From Acanthosepion pharaonis (lineage: Eukaryota > Mollusca > Cephalopoda > Sepiida > Sepiidae): a DNA stretch of 64,000 bases. The notes beneath the pieces were generated by a model. That model had not been told where the DNA came from, did no database searches, and was given only the letters and a program-made list of their open reading frames with translations. Positions 22,165 through 33,825 of the stretch are shown in pieces. Numbering within the stretch: position 1 is the stretch's first letter; every line of letters begins with the position of its first letter. The DNA is taken from positions 768,501 through 832,500 of the forward strand of contig CAHIKZ030000836.1 of the NCBI GenBank assembly GCA_903632075.3, given 5' to 3'. The translations under genes were made by a program, and so were the position numbers.

Positions 22165-22525
22165 TGTTCATATATATATATATATATATATGAACAATAA
22201 AACTTTTATCTATCTATCTATCTATCTATATATATATATATATATATATAAACTTTTATCTATATATATATATATAAACTTTTATCTATGTATATATAAA
22301 CTTTTACCTATATATGTATATAAACGTTTTATATAAACTTATATATATATATATAAACTTTTATATATATATATATATATTATCTTTATATATAAACTTT
22401 TATATATATATATAAACTTTTATCTATATATATATATATAAACTTTTATATATAAACTTTTATATATATAAACTTTTTTTATCTATCTATATATATATAT
22501 ATATATATATACATGAACAATAAAA

Positions 22526-22571
<46 letters not shown>

Positions 22572-22761
22572 TTTATCTATATATATATATATATAAACTT
22601 TTATCTATGTATATATAAACTTTTACATATATATATAACTTTTTTATATATATAAACTTTTATCTATATATGTATATAAACGTTTATATATAAACTTCTA
22701 TATATATATAGATAAACTTTTTATATATATATATATATATATATATTATCTTTATATATAA

Positions 22762-22797
<36 letters not shown>

Positions 22798-22911
22798 TTT
22801 ATCTATATATATATAAACTTTTATGTATATATATATAAACTTTTTATATATAAACTTTTTATATATATAAACTTTTATATATATAAACTTTTTTATCTAT
22901 CTATCTATCTA

Positions 22912-22947
<36 letters not shown>

Positions 22948-22965
22948 CAATAAAACTTTTATCCT
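22165..22965. repeat. Composite (TA)n / AACTTTTATC array
   Basis: About 800 bp of short TA runs separated by TAAACTTTTATC or TAAACTTTT units, over 20 times, with (ATCT)n patches. ATGAACAATAAAACTTTTAT occurs near 22187, 22512 and 22944, so the array has a ~325-430 bp higher-order period. Confidence 0.9.
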
Positions 22966-23012
22966 CCTTGGGTTTACCCATACGGATTACCTAGTTTTTC
23001 ACAAACTAAATA

Positions 23013-23027
23013 TATATATATATATAC
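23013..23027. repeat. Short (TA)n
   Basis: Marks the boundary to 23030-23850, about 800 bp of AT-rich sequence with no recognised gene or repeat. Confidence 0.7.
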
Positions 23028-23851
23028 ATGTGTGTTTGTGGGGGAGCATGTTCAGAATTGTAAAAAAAATCTATAGATTGAAGTTATACTGCTTAAATTC
23101 AAAAACTAACTCATGTTTGTGCTCCGACCGACTCCAGATTTAAACATGTATATTCATATATATTAACCAATCAGCGACGTCATATCTTTGAATTAAAGAT
23201 AATTAAGATTTGACGTTTGCTACGAAATTTTGGTGAATCACTTGAGAATATGATCAATAATATTTTCCTTTTTTAAAATGGATATTTAAAAATTGGGAAA
23301 ATATTCATTAACCAATAAAGTTGAGCTTAATAAATCTTTTCTGGAGTCAATGTTTCGCTGTAAAAGTGATCAAACTTTAGTTCGCTCGTTAGTTTTGCAG
23401 TTAACCTTTGAAATTCGAACACCTTAATTAATTAATTACATTTTCACATATTTATTCGAGTATATTACATTGCAAAAATAATTAGCGATAATGACAAATA
23501 AAAAAATTATCTATTAATTATTTATCAACAACATATATTGGCATCAGTATTAAGCCAGCTCACAGCTTATTCAGCTGCTGACTGCTACAATTTATACACA
23601 TACATAAAACAACGTAAATTAATGTCACGCACATTCTTACATGCAGATGCATTCTGTTTATTCTATACTAACGCAATTGATTTGTACTGTAAAGATAACC
23701 AAAATATTTTGTGAAGTGCTTTTGCAAAGAATCTTTTGAATTCATTTCTTTCAATTTAAAACAAAATTAATACTCAAATAGTAAAAAAATTATTTAAATT
23801 TGTAGAGCCATGTTAAATATCGCTTATTTCTTCGTTGTATCAATACATATT

Positions 23852-23854
<3 letters not shown>

Positions 23855-23903
<49 letters not shown>

Positions 23904-24130
23904 TCACTGAATAATATAGACATATTGTGTCTACTTATTTTTATAGTGATCCATTGTACTTGTACAATCAGTTTTTTTTATTTTAAAATGAAATTCATCA
24001 AGGAAGGTGACGTAGTTTTTTAACCAAAGTACTTTCTATTATATCTAAGATCATCTTCAGGGGTAAATTATAAAGACAATCGTAATTCCATCGCGTAATT
24101 TACCCCTGAAGATGATCTTAGAAAAGATTA
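23855..24130. repeat. (TA)n, TAGACA hairpin unit and foldback
   Basis: (TA)n 23855-23900; GTTTCACTGAATAATATAGA unit at 23900-23945; then an inverted pair TAAGATCATCTTCAGGGGTA (24047-24066) and its complement ending near 24121. The right half reads CCCCTGAAGATGATCTTAG, a CTGAAGA core look-alike. Confidence 0.65.
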
Positions 24131-24384
24131 AAATCTTTGAGCTAAAAAAAAAAAATTTCGCTTTCGTACCTTTCTTGATGAATTTCATCTCAAGTAAATA
24201 TTTAGACAACTGTAAATGTTCAGTATAAAATACGTAGACACAACTATATTATTCAATGAAACGTTTGAATGAACATAAGCTGCCTATATTTATTTCAATA
24301 TATTAATCAATATACATATTCTTCTTTTAGCTAGCACGACTCGGAGTTTCATGTACAACGCAATATTTATTAATATATATGTGA

Positions 24385-24432
24385 CGGGTCTACACCTGGC
24401 CCAGGGTCGAATCCTTTGGTTACGGCGCCAAC
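24385..24432 (-). other. Leader and primer-binding site of an LTR retrotransposon
   Basis: Directly inside the minus-strand LTR: two bases (GT), then TGGCGCCGTAACC. TGGCGCC is the usual start of a tRNA-primed PBS. The sequence further in (complement of GGGTCGAATCC) resembles a tRNA T-loop, so the match to the primer tRNA may be extended. The internal region is lost at about 24385, where AT-rich sequence begins. Confidence 0.6.
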
Positions 24433-26617
24433 TGTGACGTCGCTCCTCCTGGTCGCTCCTCCTGGTTCAAAGCGCGCCGCTCCAACCCCTTGGTTAGATG
24501 ATCACCAGCCTCGCCTTTCCCAACCCGCTTCCAATACCTGGTTGCTAAAGCAACTGTACTGATCTCCGGTCTGTCTACCCACGTTGTGTTTAGATCTTAG
24601 ACAGACGGGACCAGCAGGGATTGGGGCCGATACAAGTTGAGTCCGACGGGGGTGGCAAAACACAAGTAAAAGAAAAAAACTCAAGAGACAAAAAATTACT
24701 GATAAAAAAAAAGGGTGACAACCTTTTATATCTAATGTCCGTTACACAAAGAAAAATTGTTCCTATTTCCCGACCCGTTCTGTGGACTATGGCACCAAGC
24801 TTCTATCATACAATTTAAAGATTTCGAATTGCCTACTCTTTAGAATTATGTATGTCGGGTGTGGTCTAGTTCGACACTGGGGCTAATTTCTGTCAATCAT
24901 TCGCAGTTGATTCTCTTCGACTTGAGTTGTATTTCTTCACTTCGATCTGGTTTGGTCGAATTCTGATCTCGGGCTTGGCTTGATTTCAACTTCTTCTTCC
25001 GTCCAGCAACTCTTTTCTGTCGACTGAGGTGGAACTGATTTGTTTGTTTGGTCTGCAACTTTACTTCTTGTCTGGCCTGCAACTCTTCGGCCTGTCTTTG
25101 ACTCGGCTGCAACTTCTCTGCGGCTTTCGAGCAATCTTCTTCTTCTTCTTCTTCTTGGTTGGAAGGATTTCTTGTCTTAGGATTCTCTTGCCGCAAGGGA
25201 GGAATGAACCGGACCCGACGCCCGCGCTCCAACCGCTCCGGTCGTCTAACCCGCAACCCAGCCGCAACTCTGCCACAACTCTGCCGTAACTCTGCCGTAA
25301 CTCTGCCGTAACTCTTGGCGTCCTTCGAGCAATCTCCTTCTTCGTCTGCTTGGGCTGGAAGTTCTCTTGTCTTCGACTTGGGTGGAAGGATTTCTTGTCT
25401 GTGGATTCTCTTGCCCGCAATGGGGCGAGTGAATCGGGCCTGATGCCCGCGTTCAGGCTCTATCCCTGCCCGCGGTCCAGCTGCAACTCATTTCTGTCGA
25501 CTGGGGTCCTGCTTTTATTGACGCCGCAACAAAACGGGGTGGGTTTGTCGGCGTCAGGGGTTTCTCGATAATTCCAATAGCCGCATTATTTCTGTCTTCC
25601 CATTATCGCTATTATTTTCACCCTTACTTCCTCACAGTGCCTTTGGTGGGGAGGCGCACACCCATCTCTCCCGCATGCCACGTGACCGTTTTCGACCAAT
25701 GGTTCTTGATCGAGCATTCTTTCTCCTCTTTTCCGCAGATCACGTGACCGTTTTCGACCAATGGTTCTTGATCGAGCATTCTTTCTCCTCTTTTCGGGCG
25801 TGGTTTACATCGTTCTTGTTCTAAAAAACAAAATCTAATTTTGCCCTTTTTCGCACGTACGAAAAATGATAATCTTGGCTTTTTCTCACCTGGGTTCTGT
25901 CAAAACAGCCTGCCGTTAATTAGATGTGACTTCAGGAAAGAATATTGGCGCTATCTGTGAGCCGAGACATCCGCCTTCTTCACCTCTTTGTTTTTTTTCG
26001 GTCAGACCTGATAGTCAAAAATCCTAATTATCTACATTGAAAATGTCTCCACTTTATTATCGTGGGTTTCCAATTCTTAACAGGTCAGAATCTGTATACA
26101 GTTCCACCGGTCACCCCCTCAACCCAAAAGACACTTTTTCTCCGATTAAAAAATTTCGTTTCTATTGTTCTAAAAAAAATTTCCCTTTCTCCAAATTGAT
26201 AATGAGTCTTTCTACGCAAAAGTAGGCCAGATGCTTTGACCGACATTCTTATCAAACACCAATACGCTGTCATCAAGCCTGGTCCTTTTCTCTCTCTAAA
26301 TGACTTTTCATTTCAAATAACAATTCCCTATTGTCTTTTAAAATTCGGCCAACATTTTGGCCAAGATATCTTTCTGACACCTGTTTCCGCTTATGACCGG
26401 GTCATGCATCATCCACCTCTCTTTCCTTTTTTTTCTTCTCTTCCTCTTTTCTTTTTTCCTTCTTCTTCCCTTAGGATCGTCTAAGTACAACTTAGTGAAT
26501 TATTTTCAACTCAATTATTCTTCGTCTAAGAAAAATTAACAACCTGTTTAATAAACCGAGTAAAAAAAAAATTAAATCATATTTCTATGAATATTTCTAA
26601 TAATGCAAGGTGCCACA
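24433..26617 (-). mobile_element. LTR of a retrotransposon (~2.2 kb), minus strand
   Basis: On the minus strand it begins TGTGGCACC (26617) and ends CGTCACA (24433), and aligns over its length with the solo LTR at 39414-41506. The U3 region has two ~65 bp repeats with CACGTGACCG and GACCAATGG (25680-25800): an E-box and an inverted CCAAT. Polyadenylation-type AATAAAAG lies in the R region as in the partner. The ORFs in it are compositional. Because the PBS is attached, this is a 5' LTR whose element was lost. Confidence 0.85.
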
Positions 26618-26699
26618 TATACTTAACAAGTCTCTTATATTAATTCGAGCGCTATTTTATTAACAATATGAGATATCTTATATTCGTATGTGTGTGTAC

Positions 26700-27115
26700 C
26701 TGTAACGGCATTAACCGGGGTGGGTTGAGCCGGCTCCAATATTGGAGTTTCATGGAAATTTGAAATTCACAAGCGGTCCCCAACCCGCATGTATAGCTCA
26801 TGAGATTTGATTATAGTGGTGAAGGTTTCGTGCAGGAACATCCACACTTTTTGGAAGGCCGATTACAGAGACCTGATGCACTACGTGCCACAAGGTCCCC
26901 AAACGGCCATCCGCAGGTTTTGAATTCAGAGTTATCCTTCTCCTATACCAGTTGCCATCCAAGGCTATAGAACCCAGTCTGTTCTTGCTATTTACCTATA
27001 GCTGTGGGGAGAAGAAGAGGATTCATACCTTTCCCAAGGGTATTAGCACATAAGTGAATGTAATGGATTCGACTCGAATTCGAACACGGCTCTCCGATTC
27101 CTCAATCCTCCTATG
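26700..27115 (-). repeat. tRNA-derived SINE (26935-27115) and adjoining repeat
   Basis: SINE body in reverse: GAACCCAGTCTGTTCTTGC, TTTCCCAAGGGTATTAGCAC, head near 27060-27115 with GACTCGAATTCGAACACGG. The preceding 230 bp (GGTGGGTTGAGCCGGCTCC start) joins SINE-like sequence in the same way as at 5400 and is unclassified. Confidence 0.65.
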
Positions 27116-27423
27116 TGCCTGTGTGTGTGTTTGATTGAATAAATTACAATATGTCTGCTAATTTTTTACAAAATCCGTTTATACTCACTAATAACCTTCT
27201 GTGTATAGATGTTAAAGGATGAGAGAAATGTGCTTTAGCTGATTAAATTTCTTTAGTTTCATTTCCCAAGTAAATACATTTATAGCACATTTCTGTCATC
27301 CTTAAACATCAATACACGGAAGGTTATTCGTCACTATGAGTGTATTTTTTTAAAATTAGCAGACATAATATCTGTAATTTATTCAACCAAACATGCCTAA
27401 AAGAGAATTTGCAGCCTAAATAC

Positions 27424-27427
<4 letters not shown>

Positions 27428-27487
<60 letters not shown>

Positions 27488-27724
27488 CAAAAATTCGCTT
27501 GAAGTTGAAACAGAACTAATGCTTTTAATTAAATTATATAATTACATTTGAAGTTTTTAGCTTCGGTTTTTCAAACATGGTAATTCCTGTGTAGAGAAGG
27601 AACTATGCCTTTAAATCAGTTAATTTATAATATTTATGCCTTGTAAATTTACATTGAGCACTAAAATATAAATAAGTATATCAATAAGAACACCGGATTA
27701 TATATCTTACTGTTCTTTCTTTTT

Positions 27725-27779
<55 letters not shown>
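27428..27779. repeat. Two (TA)n arrays around a 240 bp spacer
   Basis: Arrays 27428-27484 and 27729-27779. The spacer starts with TTCGCTTGAAGTTGAAACAG; a weak inverted TTGAAGT/TAGCTTCG relation is seen but no clear ribozyme core. Confidence 0.85.
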
Positions 27780-27780
<1 letters not shown>

Positions 27781-28489
27781 TTAAAAGCTAAATCTAGTTT
27801 GACACAAATTGTGGCACCCAGTGAGAATCATTTAATTGACCCAACGTTAACAAGTAAAACTTTATTCAACTTCGGGCAAACTATATCAGATATGACGTAG
27901 GTCGTTACTGATTGGTCGCTTGTGATTTAAAGATCAGCAGTGGCGGTTGTTTAATATGTGCATTTGTTGTGTGCTTGGCGGATTTTTGCTTCAGGATCGC
28001 CTGCCGGAATAAGTACGGTTTCGGTAGGGTCTCTTGGGCGAACAAGTATAATGTTGGAAGACCTGAAACGTGTTATCACCATAACATCACTGACGAGGCT
28101 ATTCTGAGCCGTCGTTGGAGTGCTTTCCTAACAAATGATATAACCATTCCTTCTACGTACAGCGTACAGGAGATATTATGTATCATGGTGTGCATTCAAA
28201 TTTTCAGATTCCTAGAAAATATCATATGTGTAACAATTATGACTGGAAGGTTATATTACCGATTCCTATTTCTGTCCCATACTACTTGTTGGATATTATG
28301 AGACTGGTGCAATTATTTTATTTAGTGTTGGCAATAAACATAAGACAAAAGCACAGAGATAAAAATAAATATGCGGCAGATAAAGTAAAATTTAATAACT
28401 TCTTCCAATAATTAAATGTTAAATAGGCAAATATCCCAACTTTCTCCAGGACGACTTCGACTGTACTATTCCTTTTTTTTTATTTTCTG

Positions 28490-28912
28490 CTTGGCATCAC
28501 CAAAGTGATAGCGAGTATTCGTTGGTGCCCTAAAAGTGACAATGAGTATTCTTTGGCATTAGAAAAGTGAAAACGAGTATTTGTTAGCATCCCAAAAGTG
28601 AAAACCAGTATTCGTTGGCATCCCAAAAGTAACAACAAGCATTCGTTGGCATCCCAAATTTGACAACGAGTACTCCTTGGCGTTGCAAAAGTGACAACGA
28701 GTATTCATTGGCATCTCAAAAGTGATAACGAATATTCATTGTCATCCCAAATGTGACAACGAGTATTCCTTGGCGTTGCAAAAGTGACAACGAGTATTCA
28801 TTGGCATCCCAAAAGTGAAAACGAGTATTCGTTCACATCCCAAAAGTGATAACGAGTATTCGTTGGCATCCCAAAAGTAACAACGAGTATTTGTTGGCAT
28901 CCCAAAAGTGAC
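28490..28912. repeat. 31 bp minisatellite, array 2
   Basis: About 13-14 units of the same 31 bp repeat as 21225-21515 and in the same orientation, with GTTGGCATCCCAAAAGTGAC the commonest form. The flanks differ from array 1. Confidence 0.9.
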
Positions 28913-29134
28913 ATAATATAGTATGATACCCTACTGTATTTGCTATCTATTTCACAGAAAACTTTTGCTCCACCTGTTATCCTTTCTTCTTGATATGTCT
29001 CTCTCCAACCTCTGTTTTTGTTCTCTTAGTAATTACTGTTATATATTTTATCATGTTATGTACCCGTTTCTGTAACGATAGAAAAAGAAAAACAAGAACA
29101 TCCAAGCTTCACCATCTCTAAAAAAAAATGAAAT

Positions 29135-29985
29135 AAATAATAGATAAAAATATATGGTACCCGAGTGCCGATCATAAACCCGAAACTTAAAATACCGAAT
29201 GTCGAAATCCGGAAATTTGAAATACCGAAATTTGAAACCCTGACTTTATAAAATCCCAAAAGATCAGAATTCCGGAATTTAAAATCCTGAAAAATTAAAA
29301 TCCCGAAAAACAGTCTTTGGGAGAAATTGAAAAAAAAATTGGAAATATCTTTATTTCTAAACATTTACGAAATAGCGTTTAAATAGTGTTTATAAATTTG
29401 AAACATCCAACATTCTTTCAAAAATACAAAACCAGAATATGGCGACGAGGCGATGGGAAAATTTAGTAGGCAATGCGCATGTCAGTGTTTATCGCATTAT
29501 TGGAGAGTTTCAAAAAGAGCAGCAATATGTAGAAAATGAATGTTAAGGCATTCTCCGAGGAGAGTCTTGTCGAAAAGAAAATAAAGTGTGTTTTATCGTG
29601 ATGAAAGGCTTAAAAATATAGTTAACCATCGTGAAAACCGACCAGATCATATGGAATATTTTAGGGATCTAGTTCATAATCTTTCATTATAAGTTATTCA
29701 TATATTCTGGTTTTATATTTTTTTATGAATTTTGAATGTTTCAAATGTATAGACACTATTTAAATAGGATTTTGTAAATGTTTAGAAATTAAGGTATTTT
29801 CATTTTTTTTAAATTTCTCCCAAAGATTATTTTTCAGGATTCTGCTCTTTCGGGATTTCAAATTTCAGGAGTCTGATCCTTCAGGATTTTGATACATTCG
29901 GAATTTTAAATTTTAGGATTTCGGCATTCAGGATTTACAGATTCGGGATTATAAGCCAAACCCGTGGTATCCCTACAGCCCTAAC
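29135..29985. mobile_element. Foldback transposon with ~320 bp arms
   Basis: Arms 29135-29455 and about 29665-29985 are inverted copies: GGTACCCGAGT against CCCGTGGTATCC, CTTTGGGAGAAATT against AAATTTCTCCCAAAG, CCAGAATATGG against ATATTCTGG. Both arms contain many copies of a ~10 bp motif like AAATCCCGAAA / TTTCGGGATTT. The long TIR architecture suits a MULE-like or Foldback element. Confidence 0.75.
29440..29700 (+). pseudogene. Possible MULE-type transposase C-terminal remnant
   Basis: In the loop of the foldback, + strand with stops: VSVYRIIGEFQKEQQYVENE, GILRG, then with shifts a basic stretch and a short leucine-rich end. This order recalls the C-terminus of MULE-like transposases in molluscs (a helix with FKREQ followed by R-basic and LRGIAHN). 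Only partial; other transposase families are possible. Confidence 0.35.
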
Positions 29986-29999
29986 GGATTCTGGTAATC

Positions 30000-30115
30000 A
30001 TGAGTAGGCAATCTTGCTGGGATTGAGAATCGAACTCACTACCAAAGGCTTGCAGAAACAACTATACTCTCACTCTATAACAGGCACCTTCCTGCGACAA
30101 TTTGAAATCCAGGTC
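30000..30115 (-). repeat. tRNA-derived SINE head
   Basis: Minus strand: TATAGAGTGAGAGTATAG, a B box GTGAGTTCGATTCTCAATCC. Short, directly after the foldback element. Confidence 0.5.
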
Positions 30116-30540
30116 CCATGCATTTGTGCTGGTGACAAATATGCAAGTATATCAGCCACACCAGTTAGAAGAAACGCCCACTAATCTACCATAACTAACT
30201 TTGTAATCTCAACTCTATAACAAATGCATTTGCAATTATTTTGAATGCATCAAAATGACAACGCCAGTGAACATTTACACGCGTACACGTGCGTGTATGT
30301 ATGTATGTGTAAGTTTTTGTGTGTTCGAACGCACACGAATCTTTATATGCGACGCTGATTTACCATTGGTTCTAGAGTATTGCCATTAGATGGACTTCAA
30401 TGCAATTGTCTCAGCTGGAAAGACGCGAGCCGACATTTCCTGACACTATGCGTCGCTACTTATACGGAGATGTGAATGGTAGGAGACATCTGCGAGGATT
30501 AAGTGTGACTCTATTTTAGAGACACAGATGAATAGCTTGA

Positions 30541-30541
30541 C

Positions 30542-30593
<52 letters not shown>

Positions 30594-30604
30594 GAGGGGA
30601 CAGT

Positions 30605-30649
<45 letters not shown>

Positions 30650-30660
30650 GAGGGGGCAGT

Positions 30661-30712
<52 letters not shown>

Positions 30713-30745
30713 TTAACAGACTGACATAGATATGAACAGGCTGAC

Positions 30746-30792
<47 letters not shown>

Positions 30793-30814
30793 TACAGACT
30801 ATGAAAAGACTGAA

Positions 30815-30882
<68 letters not shown>
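30541..30882. repeat. (GATA)n arrays with spacer units
   Basis: Four to five blocks of ATAG repeats separated by AGAGGGGACAGTG, AGAGGGGGCAGTG or TGACATAGATATGAACAGGC. The minus strand reads Tyr-Leu-Ser-Ile in every frame, so the ORFs are chance. Confidence 0.95.
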
Positions 30883-31687
30883 GAGCAGACTACAATACAC
30901 AAATAGAGAGAAAAGTAAGCCGTGACCGTATTAGACAGATAATTAGATAGAAAGGTAAGACGAGACTTCCTCACTTACACGAGAAAAACGTGAAAGCAAA
31001 GAAACTATTTCAGTTTCCTTATTTATTTATCTCCGTTTCTGTCAACCTAACTCTATATATATATATATATACTGCTCAATCTCAGTCCTTTCACTTGTGT
31101 CATTCCTCTGCTTTCGTTTTTCCTGGCTCACTTATCAAGATGAGAAACTCTTCAAATAAAATCAAAACTAATGACTATAGAAGAGACTATTAATACTGAT
31201 CCCTTCTGGATTGAAAGCACGCCTTGATAAATGGAAACTTAAATCATGTCCTTCAAGACATCTTTTTGACGAAGAAATCTTGTTCGCTCAGATCCAGAGC
31301 CACATGCAATTAGGAAAAGTTCATGGCTACCTACAGAAGCCCATCAAGTAATATTGCTGGTCAGGGCACATTTTGTTTTTAAGTAGACTTTAAATCTGTT
31401 CCTGGAGAAATGTCAAGAATTAAAGGGAATGCGGAGATTCGTGCCAATTGTCTATGGAAAGTCTTCTGTCTGAAAACTGTATTGACTACGATGCGATAAT
31501 GAAAATTCATCGAGCCAAACAAAAAGTGGATTCTAAAATAATGTTGGTGATTTGGTTAAATTGTGGCAAATGGATCGCCAGAGTACTTTTTAGTGCTCTA
31601 CGCCCAAATGCATTGGATATTTACAAAGTCCTTTAGAAAAATCGCTGTTTAACATGCGAGTAAGAAAATCTATCTTTCCCTACGTGT

Positions 31688-31819
<132 letters not shown>

Positions 31820-31825
31820 TGTCAT

Positions 31826-31860
31826 CCACAGACAGACTGTTTCACAGCTCATCAGTGTGG
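31826..31860 (-). ncRNA. Hammerhead-like motif, family C
   Basis: Minus strand, 35 nt: CCACA, CTGATGA, GCTGT, GAAA, CAGTCTGTC, TGTGG. Stem I pairs 5 of 5 (CCACA/TGTGG) and core residues and the GTC triplet are exact. Helix II is reduced to GCTGT (at most one G-U pair), and its CTGT could pair with ACAG of helix III, so activity is doubtful. The helix III block is nearly the same as in family B. Confidence 0.45.
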
Positions 31861-31945
31861 TTAGACATCCGATTGCCTCAAACCAGGATTGAAACCCGAC
31901 TGATTTGGTATCAGTCGTAGAATTTGCTCCATTGGCGCACAGCAG
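31826..31945 (-). repeat. tRNA-headed SINE-like unit ending in a hammerhead-like core
   Basis: Minus strand: head GCGCCAATGGAGCAAATTC (A-box-like), an ACTGA/TCAGT anticodon-like stem, B-box CGGGTTTCAATCCTGG, about 25 bp, then the hammerhead core at 31826-31860, then (TA)n. The same order is found at 33514-33650 and partly at 33826-33915. Confidence 0.65.
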
Positions 31946-32194
31946 GGATTAAGGTAAATTTAGAGGTATTTATTTTTAGATAAAGAAGCCAGTGATCAAA
32001 TATTTTACCGCTAAGGTAAATGGGATGAAGGTAAATTTAGATGTATTTATTTTTAGACAAACACGCCAGTAACCAGAGAACTCGATTCATCTCAACAAAG
32101 AGTCTTTCATCATCAGCAGGAATAGTCACTGTTTGCAAATTCACGTTTCTCCCCAAAGAGCTCAACCGAAATAATTTTTCAGGATATACAATGG

Positions 32195-32380
32195 ACACTG
32201 AAGTCAACACCCAGCGGCGGCAGTCTGTTTCAAGCTTATACGCAATCGTCATGCCTATGGAAGAGATTGTCGCCTCTGAGTTTTGACTTCATTGTCCAGT
32301 TATATATTTACATACTCTATCCCTGATATCGAGCACTTTAATCCATAAATAAAGCATGCCCTAAAAAAATTCTGTTTTAT
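32195..32380. repeat. Family B foldback, degraded
   Basis: Minus-strand remnant ATGACGATTGCG and CTTGAAACAGACTGCCGCC at about 32214-32255; partial plus-strand partner after it (TTGTCGCCTCTGAGTTTTGA), with the shared downstream box CTCTATCCCTGATATCGAGC and CATAAATAAAG. Confidence 0.6.
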
Positions 32381-32382
32381 CA

Positions 32383-32539
<157 letters not shown>

Positions 32540-32645
32540 TATATGTGCAGCAGATTATTGTTCAAACATATACGACGCTTGGAAAGGCTCATGATAAAAC
32601 ATAATAGACATTCGTTGTCTGTTATATTTAAAAAGACATGCTTAA

Positions 32646-32650
<5 letters not shown>

Positions 32651-32690
<40 letters not shown>
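32651..32690. repeat. (TA)n microsatellite
   Basis: Preceded by a unit with ATAATAGACATTCGTTGTCT, a relative of the TAGACAA hairpin family. Confidence 0.9.
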
Positions 32691-32692
<2 letters not shown>

Positions 32693-32933
32693 CTGCTGTG
32701 TTGTCAGCAAAACTGGATGGATGGGGATAATCTCCTTGTTACTTTTATTGTAGTCTCTATTCAGTGATGACGATGCCTATGTCCACAATGGTTATATTAT
32801 CACATTGGTCGGATTTCTTATAACGTACTGACGTCCGTACAACTTGATGTCTAATCAGTTAGATGCTGAGTGATCATACGAGCAAAAGAATAAAAAAATT
32901 ACTTCTCTATTTCTCTCTCTATCGCTCTTTCTG

Positions 32934-32946
32934 TACACACACACAC

Positions 32947-33008
<62 letters not shown>
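32934..33008. repeat. (CA)n(TA)n microsatellite
   Basis: Short CA run then about 60 bp TA, directly before the family E palindrome. Confidence 0.95.
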
Positions 33009-33010
<2 letters not shown>

Positions 33011-33139
33011 AGGTATATGTTTGGTGTATATGGAATAAATTCCAATAACCAACAATTACTATTCTTAAAAGAGTGCACAATACAGAGTAGAGTGAATATA
33101 ATTATTTATTTAAAAATTATAACAGAAATATGTTCTAAA

Positions 33140-33194
33140 ATCACTACAAAAATAGCCATTTTGTTTCAACACCTCTGCTGTCTTATCAAGTGAT
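33140..33194 (-). ncRNA. Hammerhead-like motif, family E, left half
   Basis: 55 nt, same layout as 33375-33429 with one helix II change (CAGC for CACC). Stem I ATCAC/GTGAT is intact. Confidence 0.32.
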
Positions 33195-33374
33195 GATGTT
33201 GAATGTAGATTGTAGAATAAAGGTTTTAAAAGGTTCAAATTAATTAACCACCCCTCGTAAGGGGAATGGCTGTTACATGAGCTGAAATAACCAATCAAAA
33301 TACAAGTATAGTGTTTCCCCTTACGAGGGGTGGTTAATTAATTTGAACCTTTTAAAACCTTTATTCTATCACTT

Positions 33375-33429
33375 ATCACTTGATAAGACACCAGAGGTGT
33401 TGAAACAAAATGGCTATTTTTGTAGTGAT
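33375..33429 (+). ncRNA. Hammerhead-like motif, family E, right half
   Basis: ATCAC, TTGATAAGA in place of CTGANGA, helix II CACC-AGA-GGTG, T then TGAAA, helix III ACAAAAT/ATTTTTGT, triplet GTA, GTGAT. Stem I pairs 5 of 5. The three-way layout fits, but the core carries C3U and a two-base insertion, so it is probably an inactive or diverged relative. Confidence 0.35.
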
Positions 33430-33463
33430 TTTATAACATATTTACGTTATAATTTTAAAATAA

Positions 33464-33467
<4 letters not shown>

Positions 33468-33507
<40 letters not shown>

Positions 33508-33650
33508 TTATCAACAGACAGATTGTTTTGCTGTTTCACAGCTCATCAGTGTGACTAGACACCCGAACGCTTCAGGTGGGCACAGAAACCCGACTGCATT
33601 GCTATCAGACGGAAATTCTAACCCTTAGGCCATCGACGCTCGAACAGAGA
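33468..33650 (-). repeat. (TA)n and SINE-hammerhead unit, copy 2
   Basis: (TA)n 33468-33505, family C core at 33514-33552 (CTGATGA, GCTGT, GAAA intact; helix III ACAG/CTGT with a longer loop; stem I 3 bp), then on the minus strand upstream a tRNA-like head with A box TGGCCTAAGGGTTAGA and weak B box CGGGTTTCTGTGCCC. Confidence 0.6.
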
Positions 33651-33825
33651 GGAAGGCGAATTTTTGCGTATTTATTTTTTCATAAACACACCAGTCATCA
33701 GAGAACTCAGTCAGCTTGGTGAGTCTTGCATTATCAGCAGTAATAGTGACTGTTCATTCCTCCCTTACTCCCCACAATACTCGAACGATTAAATTATTTT
33801 ATCGAGAGCTAAATATCATCATCTC

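Larger units (their letters stand above)
33010..33470. mobile_element. Family E palindrome (Penelope-like, two inverted halves)
   Basis: The inner arms 33213-33266 and 33315-33368 are perfect 54 bp complements. The similarity continues outward through a hammerhead-like block in each half. The left half extends to 33010 with the TATTGTGCACTCTTTTAAGA-type box on the minus strand. (TA)n lies on both sides (to 33008 and from 33468). Confidence 0.75.

Noticed and set aside
24897..25571. Arg/Gln/Lys-rich ORFs as genes
   Set aside because: They lie in the R/U5 part of an LTR with degenerate GAAGT-type repeats; the homologous LTR at 40.7-41.0 kb does not keep the frames.
27912..28411. 129- and 77-codon overlapping ORFs as a host gene
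   Set aside because: No recognised motif, mixed frames, and next to minisatellite and SINE-like sequence; may be element debris.
21225..28912. 31 bp repeats as a CRISPR array
   Set aside because: Units are contiguous with no unique spacers, and the genome is animal.
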